Shown: piece by piece, positions 1 through 6,878 of the stretch
Layout: every line of letters begins with the position of its first letter
Position numbering within the stretch: the first letter of the stretch is position 1
Origin: Alphaproteobacteria bacterium
GTDB taxonomy: Bacteria; Pseudomonadota; Alphaproteobacteria; Acetobacterales; Acetobacteraceae
Assembly (NCBI GenBank): GCA_013298245.1
Contig: JAAFHD010000049.1
Coordinates: 1 to 13,658, forward strand
DNA length: 13,658 bases
Direction of reading: 5' to 3'
Made by a program: the position numbers and the translations under genes
The notes under the pieces: model-generated
The model's database searches: none
Seen by the model: only the letters and a program-made list of their open reading frames with translations
Told to the model about the DNA's origin: nothing

Positions 1-228
1 ATCCAACGCGCGCGGCACGCCGATGCGCCGCGCAATCACCTGGCCGCTGAGCGCGCCCGCGAGGTATGTGGCGAGCGTGATGGCGCCCAGGATGGCAGCA
101 CCCTCGCCCTCCACCCAACCCGCCGTCACCATGGCCGGAAACAGCGGCACGAAGGCGAAGCGCGCCAGCCCGATGCCCAGCAAAGTGGCCGCCGTGCCGG
201 ACAGCGCGGTGGGCCAGAAGCGCGTCAC
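1..228 (-). CDS. YbfB/YjiJ-family MFS transporter, N-terminal part (cut by window edge)
   Basis: The minus strand reads 76 open codons from a GTG at 228-226 to the window edge. The peptide begins VTRFWPTALSGTAATLLGIG and continues LARFAFVPLFPAMV, then a Gly/Ala-rich helix (LATYLAGALSGQVIARRIG). A first membrane helix running into G-x-G-LARFA-x-x-P-L-x-P, followed by a GW loop and a second helix ending in an Arg pair, is typical of the YbfB/YjiJ branch of the major facilitator superfamily (12 inner-membrane helices, about 390 residues, substrates mostly unknown). Only helices 1 and 2 are present here. The GTG shares four bases (GTGA) with the xerD stop, so the gene is probably translated by coupling as the last visible gene of the maeB-xerD operon. 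The family call rests on a short N-terminus. Any other MFS subfamily is possible, and no substrate can be assigned. Confidence 0.72.
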   Translation of the reverse strand, partial: MTRFWPTALSGTAATLLGIGLARFAFVPLFPAMVTAGWVEGEGAAILGAITLATYLAGALSGQVIARRIGVPRALD

Positions 229-1166
229 TTGCGGCGGCGTTTGGGCGGTGGCGCCATGATGCGTGGCGGTGGCGCGGCGCTTGCCAGCGGGTGATGCGCT
301 TCGACCACCGCACGCAGGCGTTCTTCCAGTACCTTGGTGTAGATTTGCGTTGTCGCGATGTCGGCGTGGCCGAGCAGGATTTGCAGGCTGCGCAGATCGG
401 CGCCGCGCCCGAGCAGGTGCGTTGCGAAGGAATGGCGCAGCACATGCGGCGAGACGCGCGCGGGGTCGAGTCCCGCCGCCAGCGCGGCTTCCTTGAGCAA
501 CAGGCCAAGGCCCTGGCGCGTGAAATGTCCGGCCTTGCCGCGTGACGGGAACAGGTAGCGCGCCGCGACCGCGCGGCCACGGCCGCGTGTTTCCGCATCG
601 CCGCGCGCGTCCGATACCGCATCGCGCGCGCGGGCGGAAACGGGCACCAGGCGTTCCTTGCCGCCCTTGCCGCGCACCGCGATCAGCGGCGCGTCCGCGC
701 GCAAGGCACCGGCCGGCAGTGTGACCAATTCGCTGGCGCGCAGGCCGCTCGCGTAGAGCAGTTCCACCGCCGCCAGCGCCAGCGGCGCCCGTGTTGGCGG
801 CAGGCGTTGCGTGCCGTCGATCAGCGCTTCGACATCGGCCTCGGACAGCGCTTTCGGCAGGCCCGCCGGCAGGCGCGGGCTGTCCAGCAATTCGGTCGGG
901 TCATCGGCGCGCAACCCTTCGCGGACCAGGAAGCGGAAGAATTGTCGCAGCGCCGAAAGCTTGCGCGCCTGGCTGCGCGGCGAGAGCCCATCCGCCGCCA
1001 GGCCCGCGAGATGCCCGCGCAGATCATCCGCGCTCGCCTCCGCGCCGTGCCGCGCCAGAAAATCAGCAAGGTCGCCGCGATAGGCCAGCAGCGTGTTGCG
1101 CGCGGCGTTGCGTTCCGCCGCGAGCATGTCGAGAAACAGATCGAGCGCCGTACCGCCCGCAATCAC
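225..1166 (-). CDS. xerD: Tyrosine recombinase XerD
   Basis: Site-specific recombinase that, with XerC and FtsK, resolves chromosome dimers at dif in the cytoplasm. An N-terminal SAM-like/core-binding domain (about residues 5-90) precedes the catalytic domain (about 110-295). Numbered from GTG 1166 (313 aa), the catalytic set is complete: Arg143 (ASGLRASEL), Lys167 (RGKGGKER), His241 and Arg244 (HVLRHSFATH), His267 (LLGHADI) and nucleophile Tyr276 (TTQIYT). The block GADLRSLQILLGHADIATTQ fits XerD better than XerC. I chose GTG 1166 because it overlaps the maeB stop as GTGA and places the first helix (FLDML) where E. coli XerD has FLDAL. An in-frame GTG at 1196 would add ten residues and overlap maeB by 34 bases. 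The C-terminus runs about 18 residues past the usual XerD end as a Pro-rich, basic tail (APPPRIMAPPPKRRRK). No dif site is visible in the window. Confidence 0.93.
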   Translation of the reverse strand: MIAGGTALDLFLDMLAAERNAARNTLLAYRGDLADFLARHGAEASADDLRGHLAGLAADGLSPRSQARKLSALRQFFRFLVREGLRADDPTELLDSPRLPAGLPKALSEADVEALIDGTQRLPPTRAPLALAAVELLYASGLRASELVTLPAGALRADAPLIAVRGKGGKERLVPVSARARDAVSDARGDAETRGRGRAVAARYLFPSRGKAGHFTRQGLGLLLKEAALAAGLDPARVSPHVLRHSFATHLLGRGADLRSLQILLGHADIATTQIYTKVLEERLRAVVEAHHPLASAAPPPRIMAPPPKRRRK

Positions 1167-3478
1167 CGCGGCAGCGACTGATACGCGGCCAGACACGCCA
1201 TATCGAGCAGCTGGTTCACGCCCAGCTGCATGGGCACGATCTGCGCCGGTTTTTCCAGGCCCATCAGCACCGGGCCGATGGTGGTGGCACTCGTCAAGTG
1301 CGGCACGGCGCGCGTCAGGATATGCGCGGCGTGCAGCCCCGGCATCACCAGCACATTCGCAGGTCCCGTCAGGCGGCAGAAGGGATACAGCGCCTCCCGC
1401 AGCTTGGGGTCCAGCGCGACATCGGCAGCCATCTCGCCATCGTATTCGAAATCCGCGCCGTGGGTGTCCAACAGTTTCACCGCATCACGCACGCTGCCCG
1501 GAATCACGCCCTTCGGGTCGCCGAAAGTGGAGAAGGACAGGAACGCGACTCGCGGCTCCAACCCCAGGCGCCGCGCGGCATTGGCGGCACCGCGTGCGAT
1601 CTTGGCCAGCGTCTCCGCATCGGGGCGTTCATGGATCGCGGTATCGGCCACCAGCACCGTGCCGGAGCGCCGCGCGACCATCATGGTCAGGCCGAACAGC
1701 TCCTTGCCGTGCTCGGGGTCCAGCACGGTGCGGATGTTTTCCAGCGCGACGGAATAGCTGCGGGTTTCGCCTGTCACCAGCGCATCGGCTTCATTCATCG
1801 CGACCATGCAGGCGGCGAAGACATTGCGATCCTGGTTCACCAGGCGCTGGCAGTCGCGGAACAGATAGCCATCGCGCTGGCGTTTTCCGTACAGCCATTC
1901 CGCGTAGCGGCGCTGGCGCTCGGGGCTGCTGCGGGCGTTCAGCACTTCCACCTGCGCGGGCAGCGTGGCGCCGAGTGCTGCCAGCACCGCGCCGATGCGT
2001 TCCTCGCGCCCGACCAGCACCGGCGTGCCATAGCCCGCATGCGCGAAGGCGATGGCGGCGCGCACCACTTTTTCTTCCTCGCCCTCGGCGAAGACGACGC
2101 GGCGCGGGTTGGCTCGCACCGCTTCATGGATCGCCTCCAGCGCATTGGCCGCGGCGTCCAGGCGGCCTGTCAGATCGCGCGCGTATTTCGCCAGATCCGC
2201 GAGTGGTTTCTGCGCGACGCCGCTATCCATCGCAGCCTTGGCCACGGCGGTCGGCACGCGCGAAATCAGGCGCGGATCGAAGGCGTTGGGGATGATGTAT
2301 TCGGCACCGAAGACCAGGCGCTTGCCGGCACCGCTGCGCGCCACTTCCTCCGGCACTTCTTCGCGCGCGAGTTGCGCCAGCGCCTCGGCGGCGGCGACCT
2401 TCATCGCGTCATTGATGGTGCGCGCGCGCACATCCAGCGCGCCACGGAAGATGAACGGGAAGCCCAGGACATTGTTGACCTGGTTCGGATAGTCGCTGCG
2501 CCCGGTTGCGACGATCGCGTCCGCCCGTGCGGCGCGTGCTTCCTCCGGCGTGATTTCCGGGTCCGGGTTCGCCATCGCGAAGATGATGGGCTTGGGCGCC
2601 ATCGCGCGCACCATGTCGGGCGTCAGTGCGCCCTTCACCGACAGGCCGAAGAACGCGTCCGCGCCGGTGATCGCCTGTTGCAGCGTGCGCGCCGGTGTTT
2701 CCACCGCATGCGCGGATTTCCACTGGTTCATGCCATCGGTGCGGCCGCGATAGACCACGCCCTTGGTGTCGCACAGGATCAGGTTTTCCGGGCGCATGCC
2801 CATGGCCTTCACCAGCTCGGCGCAGGCAATGGCGGCGGCACCCGCGCCGTTGATCACAAGCTTGGTCTCGGCCAGCGTGCGGCCGGTCAGATGGCACGCA
2901 TTGATCAGCCCGGCGGCCGCGACGATCGCCGTGCCATGCTGGTCATCATGGAACACCGGAATATCCATGATCTCGCGCAGGCGTTGTTCGATCACGAAGC
3001 ACTCCGGCGCCTTGATGTCCTCAAGATTGATGCCGCCAAAGGACGGCCCGAGGAACTTCACCGCATTGATGAACTCGTCCGAATCCTCGGTGTTCAGACA
3101 CAGGTCCATGCCGTCCACATCGGCGAAGCGCTTGAACAGCGCGACCTTGCCTTCCATCACCGGCTTCGATGCCAGCGCGCCCAGATTGCCCAGGCCCAGC
3201 ACCGCCGTGCCGTTGGAAATCACCGCGACGAAATTGCCCTTCGATGTGTAGTCGTAGACCAGCGACGGATCGCGCGCGATGTGCAGGCAAGGCTCCGCCA
3301 CACCTGGCGAATAGGCGAGAGACAAATCCCGCGCGGTGACCAGCGGCTTGGACAGCCTGGTCTCCAGCTTGCCCGGCCGGCCTTCGGCATGCATCGCCAG
3401 CGCCTCCGCCCCGGTGACGCGCGCGGTGCGCACATCGGATAGCGACACGGGGGGCAGTTCCTTGCGGGTATCGTCCAT
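1163..3478 (-). CDS. maeB: NADP-dependent malic enzyme with C-terminal phosphotransacetylase-like domain
   Basis: Oxidative decarboxylation of malate to pyruvate with NADP reduction, linking the TCA cycle to pyruvate and NADPH supply in the cytosol. The 771 residues match the long MaeB type. The malic N-domain (about 20-160) carries the catalytic Tyr56 in SLAYSPGVAEP, Lys111 in EGKVALFKRF and metal ligands Glu153/Asp154 (NLEDIK). Asp178/Asp179 (FHDDQHGTA) follow. The NAD(P)-binding domain (about 170-415) has GAGAAA at 211-216 and MANPDPEIT near 302. Residues from about 440 to 765 form a phosphate acetyl/butyryl-transferase-like domain (VVFAEGEEEKVVRAA; VLVMPGLHAAHI). In this family that domain is generally catalytically silent and binds acetyl-CoA as an allosteric inhibitor; this is family knowledge, not seen here. 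The ATG at 3478 lies 11 bases after the VOC gene stop, with a purine-rich AAAGAAGAAA just before it. The stop overlaps the xerD GTG. Cofactor preference for NADP over NAD is by family. Confidence 0.96.
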   Translation of the reverse strand: MDDTRKELPPVSLSDVRTARVTGAEALAMHAEGRPGKLETRLSKPLVTARDLSLAYSPGVAEPCLHIARDPSLVYDYTSKGNFVAVISNGTAVLGLGNLGALASKPVMEGKVALFKRFADVDGMDLCLNTEDSDEFINAVKFLGPSFGGINLEDIKAPECFVIEQRLREIMDIPVFHDDQHGTAIVAAAGLINACHLTGRTLAETKLVINGAGAAAIACAELVKAMGMRPENLILCDTKGVVYRGRTDGMNQWKSAHAVETPARTLQQAITGADAFFGLSVKGALTPDMVRAMAPKPIIFAMANPDPEITPEEARAARADAIVATGRSDYPNQVNNVLGFPFIFRGALDVRARTINDAMKVAAAEALAQLAREEVPEEVARSGAGKRLVFGAEYIIPNAFDPRLISRVPTAVAKAAMDSGVAQKPLADLAKYARDLTGRLDAAANALEAIHEAVRANPRRVVFAEGEEEKVVRAAIAFAHAGYGTPVLVGREERIGAVLAALGATLPAQVEVLNARSSPERQRRYAEWLYGKRQRDGYLFRDCQRLVNQDRNVFAACMVAMNEADALVTGETRSYSVALENIRTVLDPEHGKELFGLTMMVARRSGTVLVADTAIHERPDAETLAKIARGAANAARRLGLEPRVAFLSFSTFGDPKGVIPGSVRDAVKLLDTHGADFEYDGEMAADVALDPKLREALYPFCRLTGPANVLVMPGLHAAHILTRAVPHLTSATTIGPVLMGLEKPAQIVPMQLGVNQLLDMACLAAYQSLPR

Positions 3479-3489
3479 TTTTTCTTCTT

Positions 3490-3867
3490 TCAGGCGGGCA
3501 GGTCGAAGGTGAGTTCCACCTTCGCGCCGGTCGGGTCGGTCAGGAAAATCTGATGTAGAGGGAAGCCGGGAACCGGCGCCTCGCCATAGGCCACGCCCAT
3601 GGCATCCAGCCGCGCGCGTGTCTCCACGATGCCGCTCGCCTTGAACGACACATGGTCATAGGTGCCCTTCGATTCCGGCAGTGATTCCAGCCGCGCGGCG
3701 ATATGCACCACCGGGCTGTCGCCCAGATAGAACCAGATACCGGGAAAGTCGAAATCAGGTCGGCGACCTGGCTTGAGGCCCAGCACATTGCCATAGAATT
3801 CGTGCATCGCCGCCATGTCGTCCGGGCGGCAGCGAATCGTCATGTGGTCCAGGTTGTGCAGTTGCAT
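3490..3867 (-). CDS. VOC (glyoxalase/bleomycin-resistance fold) family protein
   Basis: A 125-residue single-chain vicinal-oxygen-chelate protein, presumably cytosolic and metal-dependent; the substrate is unknown. Two beta-alpha-beta-beta-beta modules are visible: residues 3-58 (LDHMTIRC, helix MHEFYGNVLGL, IWFYLGDSPVVHIAAR) and 70-122 (YDHVSFKA, helix VETRARLDAMGV, HQIFLTDPTGAKVELTF). Likely metal ligands are His8, His55, His72 and Glu118, the pattern used by glyoxalase-type members. The start is ATG 3867 because a good Shine-Dalgarno (GAGAGGAA) precedes it by five bases. The longer open frame running to 4131 reads through mutS and has no family resemblance. It is the first gene of the minus-strand operon, 11 bases before maeB, and diverges from mutS. 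It could be a lactoylglutathione lyase-like enzyme, an extradiol-type dioxygenase or a fosfomycin/bleomycin-type binding protein. The sequence alone does not decide. Confidence 0.9.
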   Translation of the reverse strand: MQLHNLDHMTIRCRPDDMAAMHEFYGNVLGLKPGRRPDFDFPGIWFYLGDSPVVHIAARLESLPESKGTYDHVSFKASGIVETRARLDAMGVAYGEAPVPGFPLHQIFLTDPTGAKVELTFDLPA

Positions 3868-3959
3868 GTCCGTTCCTCTCTTGCGACGCATCATGGGCCG
3901 GCGCGGGCCGCGGGGATACCCAGGCGTTTCGCGCCCGCGAAGGGCTGCTATGACAGGCC
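3868..3959. promoter_or_regulatory. Divergent intergenic region between the VOC-maeB-xerD operon and mutS
   Basis: These 92 bases separate two divergently read units and must hold both promoters unless these lie within the genes. I cannot identify convincing -35/-10 boxes on either strand. A GC-rich seven-base inverted repeat (CGCGGGC at 3902-3908 with GCCCGCG at 3933-3939) is present but is weak evidence in sequence this GC-rich. Confidence 0.45.
3873..3880 (-). promoter_or_regulatory. Ribosome binding site of the VOC-family gene
   Basis: The minus strand reads GAGAGGAA followed by CGGAC and the ATG at 3867, giving a five-base spacer. It is the clearest Shine-Dalgarno in the window and decides the start of the VOC gene against the longer open frame that enters mutS. 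Confidence 0.75.
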
Positions 3960-6527
3960 ATGGACCGCCCACCCCGCAACCCTGAAGGTGCGACCCCCGC
4001 CATCGCGCAATGGTTCGCCGCCAAGGCGCAGCAGCCCGATGCGCTGCTGTTCTTCCGCATGGGCGATTTTTATGAGTTGTTCTTCGACGATGCGGAAACC
4101 GCTGCCGAGGCGCTGTCCATCGCGCTCTCACATCGTGGCGAGCATCATGGCGAACCCATCGCCATGTGCGGCGTGCCGCATCACAGCCATGAGGCCTATC
4201 TGGCGCGGCTGATCCGACGTGGTTTTCGTGTGGCGATCTGCGACCAGATGGAAACGCCGGACCAGGCCAAGGCGCGCCGTGCGCCGACCATCCGGCGCGA
4301 GATCACGCGCTTGGTCACGCCCGGCACCGTCACCGAGGATAGCCTGCTGGAAGCCGCGCGCCCGGCCTGGTTGCTGGCGCTGGTCGAAGGCGGTGCGGCC
4401 TGGCTGGATGTGACATCTGGCGCCTTCGAAACCGAGGCAGCACCTGACATTCTGGCCCTGCTGGCGCGGCTTGAACCGGCGGAAATCATCGCCTCTCCGG
4501 GCCTCTGGCCCGCCGCACAGGAAGCCACGCCGCCGCGCAACGCCGCGCGCCGCGTGGCCGAGGCATTCGAGGTCGCATCGCTGGAAGGCTTCGGCAGTTT
4601 CGCGGAGGCAGAAATCACCGCCGCCGCCATGCTGCTGGACTATGTGCGCGCGACCCAGGCCGGCCGCCTGCCGCATCTGCTGCGCCCGGTGCCGCGCGGC
4701 GCCGATGGCGTTCTGCTGCTCGATGCCGCGACACGCCGTTCGCTGGAACTGCTGCGCAGCGAATCGCGCCACACGCTGATCGCGGCGATCGACCGCACGC
4801 TGACCGGTGCGGGCGCGCGCGAATTGGCCGCGCGCATCGCGGCGCCGCTGGCGGAAGCGCGCTTCATCCGCGAGCGACACGACGCAGTCGCGCACCTGCT
4901 GGCCGCCGGCGAGGCGCGTGCGCGGCTGCGCACGGCGCTGAAAGGCGCGCCGGACATGGCGCGCGCATTGGCGCGGCTTTCGCTGGATCGCTTCGCCCCG
5001 CGCGACCTTGGCGCACTGCGCGACGGCCTGGCGCGCGCGCAGACCATGGCCGATACGCTGGCCGGCGCACGGCCCTTGCCCGCGCTGCTGGCTAATGCCG
5101 CAGATGCATCGCTGCCGCCCGAATCACCCGCCGCCGAACTGGCGCGTGCACTCGCCGCCGAACTGCCAGCGCGCCTTGAAGATGGCGGCGTGATCGCGCC
5201 CGGCTATGACGGGCAGCTCGACGCGCTGCGACGCCTGCGCGATGACGCAATCGCCGCCATGCAGCGCGACCTGGCGCAAGCCTGGGGCGTTGCGTCCCTG
5301 AAGGTGCGCCACCATCAGCAGATGGGTTACCTGGCCGAAGTGCCCGCAGCACCCGGCGAAAAACTGCTGCGCGAGCCGCCGCGCACCGACCCCGCCTTCA
5401 CGCCGCAGCACCGCCAGACCATGGCAAATGCGCACCGCTTCACCTGCCCCGCACTCGCCGAACTCGACCGCAAACTGAACGAGGCCGCGGATCAAGCATC
5501 CGCCCGCGAACGCGCCATCATCGCGCATCTGCGCCGCCTGTGCCTGAATGCCGCCGCCGGCATCACCGCCGCCGCGCGCGCCACAGCCGAACTCGATGTC
5601 CACGCCGCCGCCGCCGAGCTCGCGCTGCATGGCTGGTGCCGGCCGGACATGACCGAGGGCACCGATTTCGCCATCATCGCCGGCCGCCATCCGGTGGTGG
5701 AATCAGCGCTGGCCCGCGCCCGCGGCCCCGCCTTCGTGCCCAATGACGCTGAGCTTTCCGCCGGCAGCCGCGTCTGCCTGCTGACTGGCCCGAACATGGC
5801 CGGCAAATCCACCTTCCTGCGGCAGAACGCGCTGATGGTTGTGCTGGCGCAAGCCGGGCTTTTCGTGCCCGCCGAAGCTGCGCGCATCGGCGTGGTGGAC
5901 CGCCTGTTCAGCCGCGTTGGCGCATCCGACGACCTGGCCGGCGGCCGCTCTACCTTCATGGTGGAAATGACGGAAACCGCGGCCATCCTGAACCAGGCCG
6001 GCCCGCGCAGCTTCGTGATCCTGGACGAAGTGGGCCGCGGCACTGCCACCTGGGACGGCCTGGCCATCGCCTGGGCGGTGCTGGAATCGCTGCATGATCG
6101 GCTGCGCTGCCGCACCATCTTCGCCACGCATTTTCACGAACTGACGGCGCTTGCCGGCAAGCTGCCGGAACTGCGCCTGGCGACGATGCGCGTGCGCGAA
6201 TGGAAGGGCGATGTGGTGTTCCTGCACAGCGTCGGGCCAGGCGCGGCGGAGCGGTCCTGGGGCGTGCATGTCGCGCGACTGGCGGGCTTGCCGCGTGGCG
6301 TTTTGGCGCGCGCGCAATCCGTGCTGGACGCGCTGGAATCGCGCGCGCGTGAAGGCGGCGGCGTGTTGTCGGACGAATTGCCGCTGTTCCATCGCCCCGC
6401 GCCACCCACGCAGCACCCGGTTCTGGAAGCGCTGGCCACGCTCGACCCCGATGCGATGTCCCCGCGCGACGCGCAGGAAGCGCTGTATCAGCTGCGCGCC
6501 TTGATGAACGGCAGCCGAGAGACCTGA
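3960..6527 (+). CDS. mutS: DNA mismatch repair protein MutS
   Basis: Recognises mismatches and small loops after replication and starts MutL-dependent repair as a clamp-forming ATPase. At 855 residues it has the normal length of bacterial MutS1. The N-terminal mismatch-binding domain has the Phe-x-Glu wedge as F37-Y38-E39 in FFRMGDFYELFFDD. Connector, lever and clamp regions follow to about residue 560. The ATPase domain has Walker A GPNMAGKS at 610-617, an ABC-type signature DDLAGGRSTF near 657-666, Walker B FVILDE at 685-690 running into VGRGTATWDG, and the H-loop FATHFHEL. A C-terminal tail (about 800-855) includes the usual dimerisation segment. ATG 3960 is the first in-frame start after a stop at 3951-3953, and its Shine-Dalgarno is weak. 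No mutL lies nearby. The 3' end overlaps the convergent small membrane-protein gene by 40 bases. All key residues are present. Confidence 0.98.
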   Translation: MDRPPRNPEGATPAIAQWFAAKAQQPDALLFFRMGDFYELFFDDAETAAEALSIALSHRGEHHGEPIAMCGVPHHSHEAYLARLIRRGFRVAICDQMETPDQAKARRAPTIRREITRLVTPGTVTEDSLLEAARPAWLLALVEGGAAWLDVTSGAFETEAAPDILALLARLEPAEIIASPGLWPAAQEATPPRNAARRVAEAFEVASLEGFGSFAEAEITAAAMLLDYVRATQAGRLPHLLRPVPRGADGVLLLDAATRRSLELLRSESRHTLIAAIDRTLTGAGARELAARIAAPLAEARFIRERHDAVAHLLAAGEARARLRTALKGAPDMARALARLSLDRFAPRDLGALRDGLARAQTMADTLAGARPLPALLANAADASLPPESPAAELARALAAELPARLEDGGVIAPGYDGQLDALRRLRDDAIAAMQRDLAQAWGVASLKVRHHQQMGYLAEVPAAPGEKLLREPPRTDPAFTPQHRQTMANAHRFTCPALAELDRKLNEAADQASARERAIIAHLRRLCLNAAAGITAAARATAELDVHAAAAELALHGWCRPDMTEGTDFAIIAGRHPVVESALARARGPAFVPNDAELSAGSRVCLLTGPNMAGKSTFLRQNALMVVLAQAGLFVPAEAARIGVVDRLFSRVGASDDLAGGRSTFMVEMTETAAILNQAGPRSFVILDEVGRGTATWDGLAIAWAVLESLHDRLRCRTIFATHFHELTALAGKLPELRLATMRVREWKGDVVFLHSVGPGAAERSWGVHVARLAGLPRGVLARAQSVLDALESRAREGGGVLSDELPLFHRPAPPTQHPVLEALATLDPDAMSPRDAQEALYQLRALMNGSRET

Positions 6528-6769
6528 CGCCGTCCCCACGCCAGCGTGCGCTCCTCCATCCCTTCCACCTTCGTCATGGCGTCTGGCCAGCGGCGCTGCA
6601 GCGGCCCCAGCGCGCGATGCGCCCACACATATTGGTGGCGCAACATGAACACCCCCAGCACCATCGGTATGATTCCATTGAGAAAAGGCAGGATCAGCCC
6701 GACTACACCGAGCCCCATCAGGCCAAAGCCCGCCGTCTTGCGTTTCCAGGAAGGGCGCAGTTCCACCAT
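6488..6769 (-). CDS. Small two-helix membrane protein, PGPGW/DUF454-like
   Basis: A 93-residue protein: a basic N-terminus (MVELRPSWKRK), two adjacent hydrophobic stretches separated by a short PFLNG turn (about residues 12-29 and 31-44), then an Arg/Trp-rich cytosolic tail (YVWAHRALGPLQRRWPDAM) ending FIKARS. The layout of helix, LP-x-x-x-G turn, helix, then R-x-x-x-W-A-x-R is that of the small PGPGW/DUF454 inner-membrane proteins, whose function is unknown. The literal PGPGW motif is not present, so the family name is tentative. ATG 6769 is chosen because the sequence upstream in this frame loses resemblance to any protein; its ribosome binding site is poor. The gene lies convergent to mutS (40-base overlap of 3' ends) and divergent from glnD. 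Its open frame is not merely a mutS shadow, because almost all of it lies beyond mutS and encodes a coherent membrane protein. Confidence 0.75.
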   Translation of the reverse strand: MVELRPSWKRKTAGFGLMGLGVVGLILPFLNGIIPMVLGVFMLRHQYVWAHRALGPLQRRWPDAMTKVEGMEERTLAWGRRQVSRLPFIKARS

Positions 6770-6878
6770 GCAGCGCAGATGGCCCGCGCATGACGTCGAC
6801 GCAAGATGGCCGTGACACAGTATCGCACGTGCGAAATCGCCTATCGCGCGGCGAATTTTCAGGTTTAATGACGGCGTG
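6770..6878. promoter_or_regulatory. Divergent intergenic region before glnD, with a perfect 12-base palindrome
   Basis: This region separates the minus-strand small membrane-protein gene from glnD and should carry promoters for both. It contains TCGCACGTGCGA at 6823-6834, which equals its own reverse complement and has an E-box-like CACGTG core. No clear sigma-70 or sigma-54 promoter could be read. The palindrome could be an operator, but one short palindrome can occur by chance in sequence this GC-rich. Confidence 0.4.

Noticed and set aside
23..259. Plus-strand 78-codon frame at the left edge
   Set aside because: It is the shadow of the minus-strand MFS transporter start, which reads as a clear membrane protein in its own frame.
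791..3442. An 883-codon plus-strand open frame opposite maeB and xerD
   Set aside because: It mirrors well-supported genes. Its product is rich in Arg, His, Gln and Ala with no domain, which is the normal antisense artefact of GC-rich codon usage.
3902..3939. GC-rich inverted repeat between the VOC gene and mutS
   Set aside because: The seven-base stem is made only of G and C around a 24-base loop, which is expected by chance at this composition. No terminator U-tract and no regulator link.
3868..4131. N-terminal extension of the VOC gene
   Set aside because: The extension overlaps mutS and the divergent promoter region and lacks family similarity. A strong Shine-Dalgarno supports ATG 3867.
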